Below are positions 27,481 to 36,970 of a DNA stretch of 64,000 nt, one piece after another. The DNA is from Gammaproteobacteria bacterium (GTDB lineage Bacteria; Pseudomonadota; Gammaproteobacteria; Pseudomonadales; Azotimanducaceae). Position 1 is the stretch's first letter; every line of letters starts with the position of its first letter. The notes under the pieces are model-generated. The model saw only the letters and a program-made list of their open reading frames with translations, had not been told where the DNA came from and ran no database searches. Both the position numbers and the translations under genes were made by a program. The stretch spans positions 39,625 to 103,624 of the forward strand of contig DUBB01000007.1 of the NCBI GenBank assembly GCA_012960535.1. The letters are read 5' to 3'.

Positions 27481-27972
27481 TTACAAATTCATTTTCAACC
27501 GGATTGCGCTGACAATTTCAGCGGGAGAGTCACTGATGTCAACCATCAGAGCGTCCCCGGGCTGTTCAAGAATTTCATACTGACTATCGAGTAGCTCAGG
27601 CGGCATATAGTGAGCCTGTCGGCGCGCCAATCGCCTGGCGATTAGCGCCTTGGGGCCCCTCAGATGAATGTATACCACCTGTTCGGCATCCATCCTGCCT
27701 GTCAGCAGCGAACGATAACTTGCCTTCAGCGCAGAGCAGGCCAGTACCGAACCAGTGGACAGTTCACTCCAGCAACCAATCCGGCCAGCCAACTGAAGCA
27801 GCCAGGGCCGGCGATCCTGGTCCGTCAATGCTTGCCCGGCTGCCATCTTCTGCTTATTGGCGCTCGAGTGGAAATCATCGGCATCATAAAAAGGCCAACC
27901 CAGCGCTGTAGCCAGCGCCCTGCCAATGGTCGTCTTACCGCTACCGGCTACCCCCATAAGAATAATAACCAT
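27481..27972 (-). CDS. gntK: Gluconokinase, GntK type
   Basis: Phosphorylates gluconate to 6-phosphogluconate. 163 residues with P-loop GVAGSGKTT (7-15), then YDADDFHSSANKQKMAAGQALTD, the gluconate-contact block of GntK, and WLLQLAGRIG. The start is the first ATG of the P-loop strand (MVIILMG). No gntR, gntT or edd/eda gene is beside it; it stands alone between a convergent fusion gene and the acyl-CoA dehydrogenase. Confidence 0.92.
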   Translation of the reverse strand: MVIILMGVAGSGKTTIGRALATALGWPFYDADDFHSSANKQKMAAGQALTDQDRRPWLLQLAGRIGCWSELSTGSVLACSALKASYRSLLTGRMDAEQVVYIHLRGPKALIARRLARRQAHYMPPELLDSQYEILEQPGDALMVDISDSPAEIVSAIRLKMNL

Positions 27973-28194
27973 GATCTTTCTACGGAAATCGCGTCATTAT
28001 TACGTCCTTATTACGTCCTTCGATGAGGCCGCCTTGTGGCTGCCAATTTCACAACAGGCAGGCACGTTGATCAAAGCCGTACCGCTCTGGTCGGCAATGA
28101 TCGACAACCGGCAAGTATCCGTTAATGCCAAACATAACCCAGAGCATACAATGCTGACCGCCTTGGATTAGTACCTGTTATGACCCTGCCTTCC

Positions 28195-29421
28195 CTAAAG
28201 CAGTTCACCACCACAGGCAGATGCCGTCGTGCCATGTTGTTCAAACGCTTTAATCACATTAGCACCGGTTCGCCAGCGATGAACCTCATCCGGACCATCG
28301 ACCAGGCGCTGGCTTCTGATACCGGTATACCAGCGCGCCAATGGCGTGTCATGACTGTAACCAAGAGCGCCATGCAACTGCAGCGCTGTATCGACGACCT
28401 GGTGAACCATGTGCGCCAGGAACACTTTGGCAATCCCATTTTCCTGCCGCAGGTCTTCTCCTCTCTCCGCCTTGTAGGCGATGTGCAGGAGCATCAAACG
28501 CGCTTTATAAATCTCCGCAGCGCAATCTGCCAGCATCCAGCGGACACCCTGACGGTCAGCCAGGCGTGTACCAAAGGTGGACCGTTGAACCACGTGTCCG
28601 GCAGCCAGGTCGAGTGCTCGTTGCGCCATCGCTACATTGTGCATACCATGGCGCAACCGGCCATAAGCCAGGCGGTGCTGGCCCATGTTAAACCCCTGGC
28701 CGCGCCCTCCCAGGATATTCTCACGGGGCACCTTGAGATTATCGATCTTGATTTCCGAATGCGACCCACCCAGCTTTAAGCCCAGGTCGGTGTGTGGCTG
28801 CATCGTCTCAATATTTCGCAATATCTGATAACCCGGATTAGGCAGTTCAACGATAAACGTGCTGTATTGTTCATGCCGGGCCGCATCAGGATCTGTTTTG
28901 GCCATGACCACTGCTATATCGGCTACACTGGCTGATGAACTGAACCATTTCTCGCCATTAAGAACCCAGTTATCGCCTTCAAGTACCGCGCTGGTCTGCA
29001 TACCGGTTGCATCTGCACCGGCTGCTTTTTCGGTCATGGAATAACAAATGCGCTTATTGCCCTCCAGCAAGGGCCCCAGGAACTTCTCTTTCTGATGGTC
29101 AGTACCGTGTTCCAGCAAGGTCAACATCGTGGCGTCATCCGGGCCCTGCGTGTTCAATGCCAAAGCTCCCAGAAAACTTTCGCCCAGTTCCATCTGCACC
29201 AGCGCATTAGCCAGTGGTCTAAGCCCCATACCGCCGTGTTCAGGTGGGATAAAAGGACACCACAAACCCTGGGCGCGGGCCTTACCTCGAAGTTCCTTGA
29301 GAACAGCATCAAAATTCTCTGCAGTGCATATCTCCTCGGCTGCTACGCATTCCTTCTGTACAAACGCACGGACTTTGGCTCGAATAGCTTTGGTTTCTTC
29401 GGGTATTTCAAAATCAATCAT
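28195..29421 (-). CDS. Acyl-CoA dehydrogenase family protein
   Basis: FAD flavoenzyme of 408 residues that makes the first double bond in an acyl-CoA. N-terminal helices, the middle strand block CYSMTEKAAGADATGMQT (FAD/substrate), and the C-terminal ALGYSHDTPLARWYTG then LVDGPDEVHRW. The DGPDEVH ending is the ACAD10/11-like form where Asp, not Glu, takes the base position, which points to branched or 4-hydroxy-acyl substrates rather than plain beta-oxidation. An AAGGA lies 8 bp before ATG 29421. It shares strand with the acetoacetyl-CoA synthetase 149 bp upstream; co-transcription is possible. The 222 bp between it and gntK hold only an 11-bp tandem TTATTACGTCC pair. Confidence 0.9.
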   Translation of the reverse strand: MIDFEIPEETKAIRAKVRAFVQKECVAAEEICTAENFDAVLKELRGKARAQGLWCPFIPPEHGGMGLRPLANALVQMELGESFLGALALNTQGPDDATMLTLLEHGTDHQKEKFLGPLLEGNKRICYSMTEKAAGADATGMQTSAVLEGDNWVLNGEKWFSSSASVADIAVVMAKTDPDAARHEQYSTFIVELPNPGYQILRNIETMQPHTDLGLKLGGSHSEIKIDNLKVPRENILGGRGQGFNMGQHRLAYGRLRHGMHNVAMAQRALDLAAGHVVQRSTFGTRLADRQGVRWMLADCAAEIYKARLMLLHIAYKAERGEDLRQENGIAKVFLAHMVHQVVDTALQLHGALGYSHDTPLARWYTGIRSQRLVDGPDEVHRWRTGANVIKAFEQHGTTASACGGELL

Positions 29422-29570
29422 CTTGGCAATCCTTTTTTTGGGTTCAATGGCTAGGACTATATACGCTGAGCATATTGCCAGTCCAATAGATAACCCTCAG
29501 CTATACAGACACCTCACTGACTCTGGCAGCCAGGCCAGGGGTAAATTCAGCGCTGAATTCAGGGCTTATT

Positions 29571-31532
29571 CTAAAACTGCAGTTCGCTCAAGTTTTCAAA
29601 CAGTTTCAGCGCTTGCGGATTGGCCAGCGCATCGGTATTGGTCACGGCTTCACCGTGTACCACCTTACGTACAGCCAGTTCGACAATTTTACCGCTGATA
29701 GTTCTGGGAATATCGGTCACTGCAATGACTTTTGCAGGAACATGACGAGGTGTTGTTTCGCGCCTGATAGCCTGTTTTATATTCAGCAGCAACTCAGGCG
29801 TCAATGATAAACCGTCCCTTAATACAACAAATAACACCACTCGGACATCACTCTGCCAATTTTGGCCAATACAGATACTGTCGAGGATCTCATCAAACCT
29901 TTCTACCTGGCGATAGATCTCCGCTGTACCAATACGAACCCCCTGGGGATTGAGCACAGCGTCAGAGCGGCCATGAATAATCATGCCCTGATGTTCAGTG
30001 ACCTCACCGTAATCGCCGTGCGCCCAGATCTCTGGGTAGGTTTCAAAATAGGCACTCTGATATTTCTCTCCATCCGGATCATTCCAGAAATAGATGGGTG
30101 CACTCGGAAAAGGCCTGGTACAGACCAGTTCACCTTTTGCCTGGCTGATGTGGTTACCCTGTTCATCCCATATTTCGACTGCCATGCCCAGTCCAAGACA
30201 CTGGATTTCTCCTGCCCACACCGGCAGACAGGGATTACCCAGCACGAAACACGATATGATATCGGTTCCTCCAGAGATTGATGACAGGCACAGGTCCGCT
30301 TTTATATCACGGTAAACGTATTCAAAGCTCTCATGGGACAGAGGTGATCCGGTTGACAGCAGTACCCTTAAATTTTCAAGGTTGTGAGTCTCTCTGGGTA
30401 CCACATAGGCCTTTTCAAGCGACGCAATATATTTAGCGCTAGCGCCAAATACACTGACCTTTTCCTGCTCAGCCATATCGATCAAGGACTTGGCTTGCGG
30501 ATAGAAAGGCGAGCCATCGTAGAGCAACAAGGTTGCCTCAGAGGCCAGCGCTGTAGTCAGCCAGTTCCACATCATCCAACCACAGGTAGTGAAATAGAAC
30601 AGCACATCATCGGCTCGCAGGTCGACATGCAACTGCTGTTCCTTGAGTTGCTGCAGCAAGGTACCACCGGCACCATGGACAATACATTTAGGCACACCGG
30701 TTGTTCCCGATGAGTACATGATATACAGCGGATGATCGAAGGGTAGTTGCTCAAAAATCAGTTCCGGTGGTTCACCCGTCGCTAACAAGTCATCAAATAA
30801 ATCGGTATAAGTAACCGAACCCGGTAATCCCTGCGCGTCAGCCTGGCCGGTAACCTCAACCAGAACTAAAAGCACAATACCTGAAATCCTGGAGGCAATC
30901 TGGCGCACAGTAGGCAGGCTGTTGTGGGTCTGGCCGTTATAAAAATAACCATCACAGCAAAACAGTACTTTAGGCTTGATCTGGCCAAACCGATCCATAA
31001 CACCATCAATACCAAAGTCGGGAGAGCACGATGACCAGATAGCGCCGATACTGCTTGCAGCCAACATGGCAACCACCGTTTCAGGTACATTAGGCATAAA
31101 ACCGGCAACCCGGTCACCCGCTACAACACCCTGCGCTCTGAGCACCGCCGCCAGTCGAGCTACCTGCTGATAAAGCTGCCGATAACTCAGCGTAACCCGC
31201 TGGCCATTCTCCAGTCGGCTGATCAAGGCCGTCTTGTCGCTTCTATTACGCAGCAGGTTTTCTGCAAAATTCAGTCGCGCACCCTCAAACCAGGTCGCTT
31301 GCTGGAACCGACCAGGGTGAATCAAAACCCGATCCCAGGGCCTGGAACAACGAACATTGGTAAATTGCCAGAGGCTGGACCAGAACTGTTCGGGGTTTTC
31401 CACCGACCACTGATGCAGTTGCTGATAATCTTCAATGTCCAGCCCTGTCGCGACACGCACTTCCTGGGTGAAACGGTATAATTGCGTGGTCTTTATGTGC
31501 TCGGCGCTCGGCTGCCAGAGAGGCTTGTTCAC
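29571..31532 (-). CDS. Acetoacetate-CoA ligase (acetoacetyl-CoA synthetase)
   Basis: AMP-forming ligase that activates acetoacetate for lipid or ketone-body use. 653 residues, the family size. Adenylation motifs: MYSSGTTGVPKCIVHGAGG (about 268-286, A3), SGGTDI, and HGRSDAVLNPQGVRIGTAE (A7/A8), then the C-terminal SGKIVELAVRK with the catalytic Lys. The N-terminal WSVENPEQFWSSLWQF block and the FTTCGWMMWNW segment separate AACS from acetyl-CoA synthetase. The neighbour acyl-CoA dehydrogenase suggests a fatty or ketoacid degradation unit. Confidence 0.93.
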   Translation of the reverse strand: MNKPLWQPSAEHIKTTQLYRFTQEVRVATGLDIEDYQQLHQWSVENPEQFWSSLWQFTNVRCSRPWDRVLIHPGRFQQATWFEGARLNFAENLLRNRSDKTALISRLENGQRVTLSYRQLYQQVARLAAVLRAQGVVAGDRVAGFMPNVPETVVAMLAASSIGAIWSSCSPDFGIDGVMDRFGQIKPKVLFCCDGYFYNGQTHNSLPTVRQIASRISGIVLLVLVEVTGQADAQGLPGSVTYTDLFDDLLATGEPPELIFEQLPFDHPLYIMYSSGTTGVPKCIVHGAGGTLLQQLKEQQLHVDLRADDVLFYFTTCGWMMWNWLTTALASEATLLLYDGSPFYPQAKSLIDMAEQEKVSVFGASAKYIASLEKAYVVPRETHNLENLRVLLSTGSPLSHESFEYVYRDIKADLCLSSISGGTDIISCFVLGNPCLPVWAGEIQCLGLGMAVEIWDEQGNHISQAKGELVCTRPFPSAPIYFWNDPDGEKYQSAYFETYPEIWAHGDYGEVTEHQGMIIHGRSDAVLNPQGVRIGTAEIYRQVERFDEILDSICIGQNWQSDVRVVLFVVLRDGLSLTPELLLNIKQAIRRETTPRHVPAKVIAVTDIPRTISGKIVELAVRKVVHGEAVTNTDALANPQALKLFENLSELQF

Positions 31533-31670
31533 TATTCATTTCCGGTTCACTGACAAGCCGTTAATGTGGGTCAATATGGGCTAAAAAGCAACCTGGACTG
31601 TTGTGGATTCTGGCAAACAAGTATTCATGGGGAAACGTATCAGCCGTTTGAGCCATCTCGGCATTAGCAG

Positions 31671-33083
31671 CTAATCACTGACTACTTCATTTGCGGATCG
31701 ACGCAGAATACCAAAACCGAGATAGGCGAGAACGATGGACACCACCGGGTTGACCAGCGCCAGTAAGACAAAGGGTGCATACTCCCAGGCCGTGACGCCA
31801 AGAATGGAAAAATAAAAAGCCGCTGACGGCGACCAGGGGACCAGCGAAGTCGTCAGGGTACCTCCCTCTTCAACACAACGAGACAATAATCGACTTTGCA
31901 GGCCCTGCTGCTGGTATTTTTCCTTAAAGACCTGGCAGCCCATGATAATAGACAGATAGGAGTCCCCCAGGGTCATGTTACCAACAAAGCAGGCAGCAAT
32001 CGTTGTCGTCATCAACGTCGCCGCCGCCTGAATCCTGTTTAGCAGACCTCGCAACAGCACGGTAAGAAAATCAAAGGTATGCATGAGACCGCCGAGTGCA
32101 AATGCCAGTAACGACAATGACAGTGTCCACATCATGCTCTGGATACCCCCTTTATTCAGCAGGGCGTCAATATTTGCTTGACCCGTGCTGATCACATAGC
32201 CGCCCTGCAGACTGTCCATCAAATCAGTGAAACCGCGATCCTGCAACACCATCGCCAACACTGCAGCAACGACGATACTGGCGACCATACAAGGCTCAGG
32301 CGCGATGCCGCGGAAACTCAGGGCCAGTAGTACCGCCAGTGGAATGAATGTCCAGGGCGAAATTGCAAATATCTGCGATAACCCGGTTTTAAACTGGTTA
32401 ATTTCTGCCGCAGATACCTGCCCCTGGCCATATTCCAGCCCTAACCAGGTGAATAGCAGCAGACAGATAACATAGCTCGGTAGGGTGGTGTATAGCATGG
32501 CCCTGATATGACCGTACAAATCAGCGCCGGCACAGGTCGCCGCCAGATTGGTGGTATCCGAGACAGGTGACATCTTGTCACCGAAAATAGCCCCTGAAAT
32601 AACCATGCCAGCAATAAGAGGCAGGGGTATCTGCAGCGCAGAACCAATGCCGAGCAGGATCAGGCCAACCGTGCCCACCGTGCCCCAGGAAGTTCCCGTG
32701 GCCAGCGACATGAAGCTGCACAATAACAGGCCAGCAGGCAGGAATATCATTGGATGCACTAGATCGAATGCATAGTAAACAATCGATGCAATAGTGCCGC
32801 TTTCGATAAAAGCAGCTACCAGCACGCCAATTAAGATAAAGATATAGATGATACTCAGGCCACGCTCCAGACCCGATGTCATTGCACCCTTGATGGCCAC
32901 AAAATCCGCGCCTAGCACAGCGGCGTTACAGCACACCCAGAGGACACACAGAAACAGTAAACTGTGGCTGTTAATGTGAAGGACCTGGAACCCGATTGCA
33001 AGAATGATCATCACCCCGGAAAAGCACACCAGCGCATGACTGAAACTAGGCATCTGCCACCGAGGGTTTGCGGAATCATTCAC
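31671..33083 (-). CDS. nhaC: NhaC-family Na+/H+ antiporter
   Basis: 470 residues with about 12 helices. NhaC blocks seen: SLATGTSWGTVGTVGLILLG, ISGAIFGDKMSPVSDTTNLA (ion-binding Asp and Ser) and the late GGTLTTSLVPWSPSAAF. Members exchange Na+ for H+, and some carry organic acids or amino acids against Na+. The ATG overlaps the Rieske oxygenase stop by 4 bp, so the two are one operon, suggesting the carrier could move an aromatic acid or a counter-ion for that catabolism; this is only inferred. Confidence 0.88.
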   Translation of the reverse strand: MNDSANPRWQMPSFSHALVCFSGVMIILAIGFQVLHINSHSLLFLCVLWVCCNAAVLGADFVAIKGAMTSGLERGLSIIYIFILIGVLVAAFIESGTIASIVYYAFDLVHPMIFLPAGLLLCSFMSLATGTSWGTVGTVGLILLGIGSALQIPLPLIAGMVISGAIFGDKMSPVSDTTNLAATCAGADLYGHIRAMLYTTLPSYVICLLLFTWLGLEYGQGQVSAAEINQFKTGLSQIFAISPWTFIPLAVLLALSFRGIAPEPCMVASIVVAAVLAMVLQDRGFTDLMDSLQGGYVISTGQANIDALLNKGGIQSMMWTLSLSLLAFALGGLMHTFDFLTVLLRGLLNRIQAAATLMTTTIAACFVGNMTLGDSYLSIIMGCQVFKEKYQQQGLQSRLLSRCVEEGGTLTTSLVPWSPSAAFYFSILGVTAWEYAPFVLLALVNPVVSIVLAYLGFGILRRSANEVVSD

Positions 33084-34117
33084 TGCTGCTGTTTCCTGGC
33101 TGTCTGCTCTTGCCTGACCATCTCATCCAGCAGCCGCCGCAGCCTGGCACTGCCCGCGTCGATCTGCAGATGAATCAGTTCAGCTCGGGTATTTTTGATG
33201 CCGCGGTGGACAGCCTCAAGTATCAGTACATCTTCATTAAAGGCGGTAATGAAGTCCTCGGTCAGCAGGGCACTCACTGCTGCATCCTGCGGATCAAAAT
33301 TGCGAACCTGGAACCAGTAATAACGGCAACTATCAGCCGTGACAGGGGTGAGGAAATTATAGGAATCAAGCAGGAACGAATCCGGGTGGATATCGCCCTG
33401 AGGCGCACCACTTCCAGCCGGTGAAATCACATCTTTGATAACAGCCGAACAAGGCAGCCGTACTTCATAGTGCTGCAGGCGGTCCGCTTTACCGGAAAAC
33501 TTCATATACGGTTGAAAAAAGGGTGCCACCACCGCATTTTTAATCCAACGGCTGACAATAACAGCATTACCTTTCTCCTCTGTGATGACCGGGATACCGA
33601 CAGTCGCTTCATTTCCCAGAGAAGATTTATGGACATAGCTGACGTGTGACGGGTCGACCAGGTTGTCGGTCATGTAACGATAGTCGCAGTCGATAGGCAT
33701 GGCCGGGCCGCGATTAATAGCCCACTTGGGATCCTCATAATGCGCTATATCGATAATGTCACTGGCATCTGCAGTGGCTGCTTCACCCATCCACAGCCAC
33801 AGCAACCCCCAACGTTCAACAACCGGGTAGCTTCTGACTTTGGCACGTTGGGAAATTTCCCGTTGCCCCGGGATATGAACGCATTGCCCGGTACAGTCAA
33901 ATTCCAGGCCATGATAGCCACATTGAATCAGATCGCCTTTCAGAGTTCCCATGGACAGGGGTAATTTTCGGTGCGGGCAGGCGTCTTCAAGTGCTACTGC
34001 GCCACCATCGCGTTTTCGATAAAGCACAATGGCTTCGTCAAGCAGCGTTCTATGCAGCGGTTGCCTTTCAACTTCGCTTGCCCACGCAGCGATATACCAG
34101 GCATTGTAAACAAACAT
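33080..34117 (-). CDS. Rieske non-heme iron oxygenase, VanA (vanillate demethylase)-like
   Basis: 345 residues. The [2Fe-2S] Rieske ligands are C47, H49, C66 and H69 (ACPHR ... CGYHG). The mononuclear iron site is in DNLVDPSHVSYVHKS with D155 bridge and H158 and H163. Length and the DPSHVSYVH motif match vanillate O-demethylase oxygenase and related methyl-ether or dicamba-type demethylases. The ferredoxin reductase partner (VanB) is not in the window. A 4-bp overlap couples it to nhaC. Confidence 0.88.
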   Translation of the reverse strand: MFVYNAWYIAAWASEVERQPLHRTLLDEAIVLYRKRDGGAVALEDACPHRKLPLSMGTLKGDLIQCGYHGLEFDCTGQCVHIPGQREISQRAKVRSYPVVERWGLLWLWMGEAATADASDIIDIAHYEDPKWAINRGPAMPIDCDYRYMTDNLVDPSHVSYVHKSSLGNEATVGIPVITEEKGNAVIVSRWIKNAVVAPFFQPYMKFSGKADRLQHYEVRLPCSAVIKDVISPAGSGAPQGDIHPDSFLLDSYNFLTPVTADSCRYYWFQVRNFDPQDAAVSALLTEDFITAFNEDVLILEAVHRGIKNTRAELIHLQIDAGSARLRRLLDEMVRQEQTARKQQQ

Positions 34118-34517
34118 AACGTCCTCGAATTAATCTACCCTAGTTTGCCATCATAGCTATCGTCCAGCACATGGCCACCCCACTATACTCATACTGTGTT
34201 CTCGTTGCCTGCGGTCGGTAACCGCCTTTTGCTTTCTTACATCGATGTCTGACCCATTGATGCCCGCCTTTCATTGATAACCCCCTAGCCAGCGATTCAA
34301 TCAGCGAGGCCGACCGCAAGACGCATTATAACATCGACTTGCCTGATCCACAGGTGTGGCGATGCGAAGCAGGTATAACATCGGCTTATCCAGGGTCTTT
34401 ACCCTGTGACGAAAATGTATAAGGCTAAATGTGGACATCTTCCGCCTGGATGCCTACACCAGTCCGGCCAGCCAGGATGAACCTCTCGTTAACCTGTGCT
34501 AATTTACAATAGCGATT
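34118..34517. other. Intergenic region without a supported gene
   Basis: About 400 bp between the divergent Rieske oxygenase gene and the 14-bp repeat array. It contains a 9-bp inverted pair TGCGGTCGG ... CCGACCGCA about 100 bp apart and two copies of a TATAACATCG(A/G)CTT word. I see no ORF with a ribosome site, no tRNA and no riboswitch I recognise. Confidence 0.5.
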
Positions 34518-34699
34518 GCGCTTTATAGGTAGCACTTTATAGATAGCACTTTATAGATAGCGCTTTATAGATAGCACTTTATAGATAACGCTTCATGGTA
34601 AGCGCTTTATAAGTAGCACTTTATAGATAACGCTTCATGGATAACGCTTTATAGGTAGCGCTTAATACAAAGCGCTTGATAAAAAGCGCTTAATAACAG
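34518..34699. repeat. 13-copy 14-bp tandem repeat (unit GCGCTTTATAGATA)
   Basis: 182 bp made of 13 head-to-tail 14-bp units related to GCGCTTTATAGATA, with variants GCACTTTATAGATA, ACGCTTCATGGATA and, at the 3' end, GCGCTTAATAACAG; one unit is 13 bp and its neighbour 15. Units have no unique spacers, so it is not a CRISPR. The array stops 12 bp before the ATG of the UPWC selenoprotein gene. Each unit carries AGCGCT or its near form, a 6-bp palindrome, so the phase repeats every 14 bp. Confidence 0.9.
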
Positions 34700-34711
34700 A
34701 CAGGTACAAAC

Positions 34712-35335
34712 ATGATCCCGCTCCATATCGAAATTTTCAGCGACTATATCTGACCCTGGTGTTATCTCAGTACCGTGAGTATTGAACGCCTGCAGACCGA
34801 GCACGGCATCTCAACCAGTTGGATCCATTTTCCCCTGCATCCGAAAATTGCCGACGAGGGCATGCCAGTCAGGGACCTGTTTCCTAATCGAGACCCTGAA
34901 GACATGAAGGCCATGAGCAACCAGATGCGCGCACTCATGGAACAAGCCGGCCTGCCCTACGGCAAAAGGGACATGACCTACAACAGCAGGTTAGCCCAGG
35001 AACTGGGATCCTGGGCGGATACCCAGGAAGGCGGCAGCACCATTCATGATAGGTTGTTCAAGGCGTATTTCGTGGACAACGTCAACATCGGCGACAAAAA
35101 CATTCTGCTTGAAATAGCCAAAGACAGCGGGCTGGATGGTGACCAGGCTCGTGATGTGCTCGATCATCGCCTATTCAGTCCCCAGGTCACCGCAGACTGG
35201 CAACGGGCCTGGGAAAATGGCATTACCGGCGTACCGACCTTTACCAGCCAGGAACTTTACGTGGTCGGCAATCAGCCCTATGAAATTCTGCTACGGTTCA
35301 TCAATCACCTGCGTGAACTCAACACTGAAAAATAA
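34712..35335 (+). CDS. DsbA/FrnE-family oxidoreductase with selenocysteine (UPWC), UGA at 34751
   Basis: A 207-residue thioredoxin-fold protein if UGA is read as Sec. ATG 34712 has CAGG 7 bp upstream. The N-terminus reads MIPLHIEIFSDYI-U-PWC, where family members have FSDxxCPWC, so codon 14 (TGA, 34751-34753) falls exactly on the first redox Cys. The rest has the FrnE pattern: NPRDPED-like FPNRDPEDM, YNSRLAQELG, and the late GITGVPTFTSQELYVVGNQPYE with the cis-Pro loop. A 33-nt hairpin starts 4 nt after UGA (given separately). FrnE proteins act as cytosolic disulfide oxidoreductase/isomerase. Without recoding the product would end at 13 residues. Sec is the best reading; a point mutation is the alternative. 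Confidence 0.88.
34758..34790 (+). promoter_or_regulatory. Bacterial SECIS-type hairpin of the FrnE-family selenoprotein
   Basis: Starting 4 nt after the UGA: lower stem GGTGTT (34758-34763) pairs with AACGCC (34785-34790, one G-U), a 2-nt bulge, then AT with AT, a bulged U at 34780, and an upper stem CTCA/TGAG (34766-34769 with 34776-34779) closing a 6-nt loop GTACCG. The loop opens with GU, and the apex is 16-22 nt after UGA, the spacing used by E. coli SelB. Structure was worked out by eye. Confidence 0.75.
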
Positions 35336-35424
35336 GCGATCCCGCCAAGTCGTTTTCATTTACACGTTACTGTACAATTGTTAAGTTATGGTCCAGATAT
35401 TCTGGATTACTGAGGTTTAGCCCT

Positions 35425-36591
35425 ATGACTTACGCCCAGCACCGACGCATTATTGACGCAGACAGTCACCTTATAGAACTCGATGACTTCCTCACTAACG
35501 CTGCCACCCATGAACATATTGATAAAATCCAGCCGATGTCGGCGCAAACCGAACTGCCCACCAACCAGGCCGGCCTGGATCGAGGTAGAGATTTATTCCA
35601 AAAGCGCCAGGCCAATCCTGAAACCATGGCAAAGTTTGAGGCAGCCCTGCTTGACAACAGCAAGAGCGGCTGGAATCGGATCGGCGCATTTGACCCGCGC
35701 GAACGTTCCCATGCTCTAGATCTGTTTGGCTTTGAAATTCAATGGGTACTACCCACCTTCGCCTTTCACCAGGTCGCCCATGTTGGCACCCATGACTTAC
35801 TTGAAGCCGGAGCCTACACGCTAAATAAAGCCATGGGTGAATTCTGTAGCCACGACCCAAGACTAAAAGCCATTGGTTATGTTCCCTTGAGCCTGGGCCC
35901 GGACAGAGCACTGGCTATTGCCCGACAGGGGCTCATGGATGGCTGTTACACCTTTATGGTTGACACCAACGAACCGGATGACAAGGCACTGTCCTTTACC
36001 CACCTGGATTTCGATCCCTTCTGGGCGTTATTCAGCCAAGCTCGAATTCCGATAGTCTGCCACGTTGCCGTGAATGGTCATTATCGTGCCGTCCCGCAAA
36101 GTTTTAAGAACAATGGTAAGACCAGCCTGGAACTGGGCGGTGATGCACCTGCTGGCGAACTGGGCCTGATGACCATTGGCAACAGTGTGCAGATATTCCT
36201 GGCTGCCCTTATCTTTGATGGTGTATTTGAACGCCACCCCGGCCTGCGCTGCATCTCTATGGAACACGCCTGTTCCTGGCTGCCGAGCTGGCTGAGATCG
36301 CTGGATTACACCGCAGGTCTGTTCAAGCGAAAGCGAAAGTTTACCGAGCTGCCGTCTGATACAGCCAGGCAGCGCATCAAGGTATCGCCCTTTGCCGGTG
36401 AACCGGTAGGCTGGATCATCGATAACGTAGGATCCGAGATGCTGGTGTTCGCGTCGGATTATCCCCACCCAGAGGGAACATCGGATCCCATCAGAAAATT
36501 CGAAGCCGCCATGACGGATTGCGACGAACAAACCATGGATGCGTTCTACTATGGGAATATGGCCAATCTCATGGGCCTTGAAGGCCAGTAA
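35425..36591 (+). CDS. Amidohydrolase-2 family metal-dependent hydrolase/decarboxylase
   Basis: 388-residue TIM-barrel protein. Seen: IIDADSHLIE at the N-terminus (D-x-D/H metal motif, here DADSH), PIVCHVAVNGHY in mid-protein with the metal His, and FASDYPHPEGTSDP near the C-terminus with the catalytic Asp. This is the PF04909 pattern, which includes decarboxylases and hydrolases of aromatic acids. The substrate is unknown. It sits 89 bp after the selenoprotein on the same strand; co-transcription is possible. Confidence 0.86.
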   Translation: MTYAQHRRIIDADSHLIELDDFLTNAATHEHIDKIQPMSAQTELPTNQAGLDRGRDLFQKRQANPETMAKFEAALLDNSKSGWNRIGAFDPRERSHALDLFGFEIQWVLPTFAFHQVAHVGTHDLLEAGAYTLNKAMGEFCSHDPRLKAIGYVPLSLGPDRALAIARQGLMDGCYTFMVDTNEPDDKALSFTHLDFDPFWALFSQARIPIVCHVAVNGHYRAVPQSFKNNGKTSLELGGDAPAGELGLMTIGNSVQIFLAALIFDGVFERHPGLRCISMEHACSWLPSWLRSLDYTAGLFKRKRKFTELPSDTARQRIKVSPFAGEPVGWIIDNVGSEMLVFASDYPHPEGTSDPIRKFEAAMTDCDEQTMDAFYYGNMANLMGLEGQ

Positions 36592-36970
36592 ACGCACAGA
36601 CAATCCACACAATAATCTAGACTTTAAGCCTGCGATGGCTGATGGTTCCCTGTGTTCGGGCCTACCGCTATTAATACTGAACCTACCTGAGAACCTACCT
36701 TCATAGCATGGAAATCACATCGCTGACTGCAGACGCAGAACCTGATCTTGCCAGGTCTAGCCCAAATTGATTTCAGGTTATTGTCTTCATAACAAAGCGG
36801 CCACGCGAGCCAACAATTCGAGTGACCCAGGATGACAACAGTTGCATCTAAAATAGGTCAGAGAAAGGCAGTTGAAACCGATGTTGACCCGGACCGATGC
36901 CGGAAACTAACAGCACAGCTTCCGGCGAGCAATCTGCCCGAGCCTCGCCTGCGCCAGCAAAGACCATTTT
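36592..36970. other. 379-bp intergenic region with one hairpin
   Basis: Between the amidohydrolase and coxM stops, which face each other. A perfect 7-bp inverted repeat GCCGGAA/TTCCGGC lies at 36899-36905 and 36920-36926 with a 14-nt loop, 73 bp after the coxM stop, where it may help end cox transcription; there is no T-run. I see no supported ORF or RNA gene in the rest. Confidence 0.45.

Noticed and set aside
34118..34517. Spacer checked for tRNA-Sec (selC) or a riboswitch
   Set aside because: No acceptor stem with a CCA end, T-loop GTTCGA or anticodon TCA arm was found.
34518..34699. Tandem array considered as a CRISPR
   Set aside because: Units are 14 bp, head to tail and without unique spacers, and no cas genes are in the window.
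36028..36612. Long minus-strand frame opposite the amidohydrolase
   Set aside because: It has no ribosome site or family motif and lies fully antisense to a clearly conserved gene.
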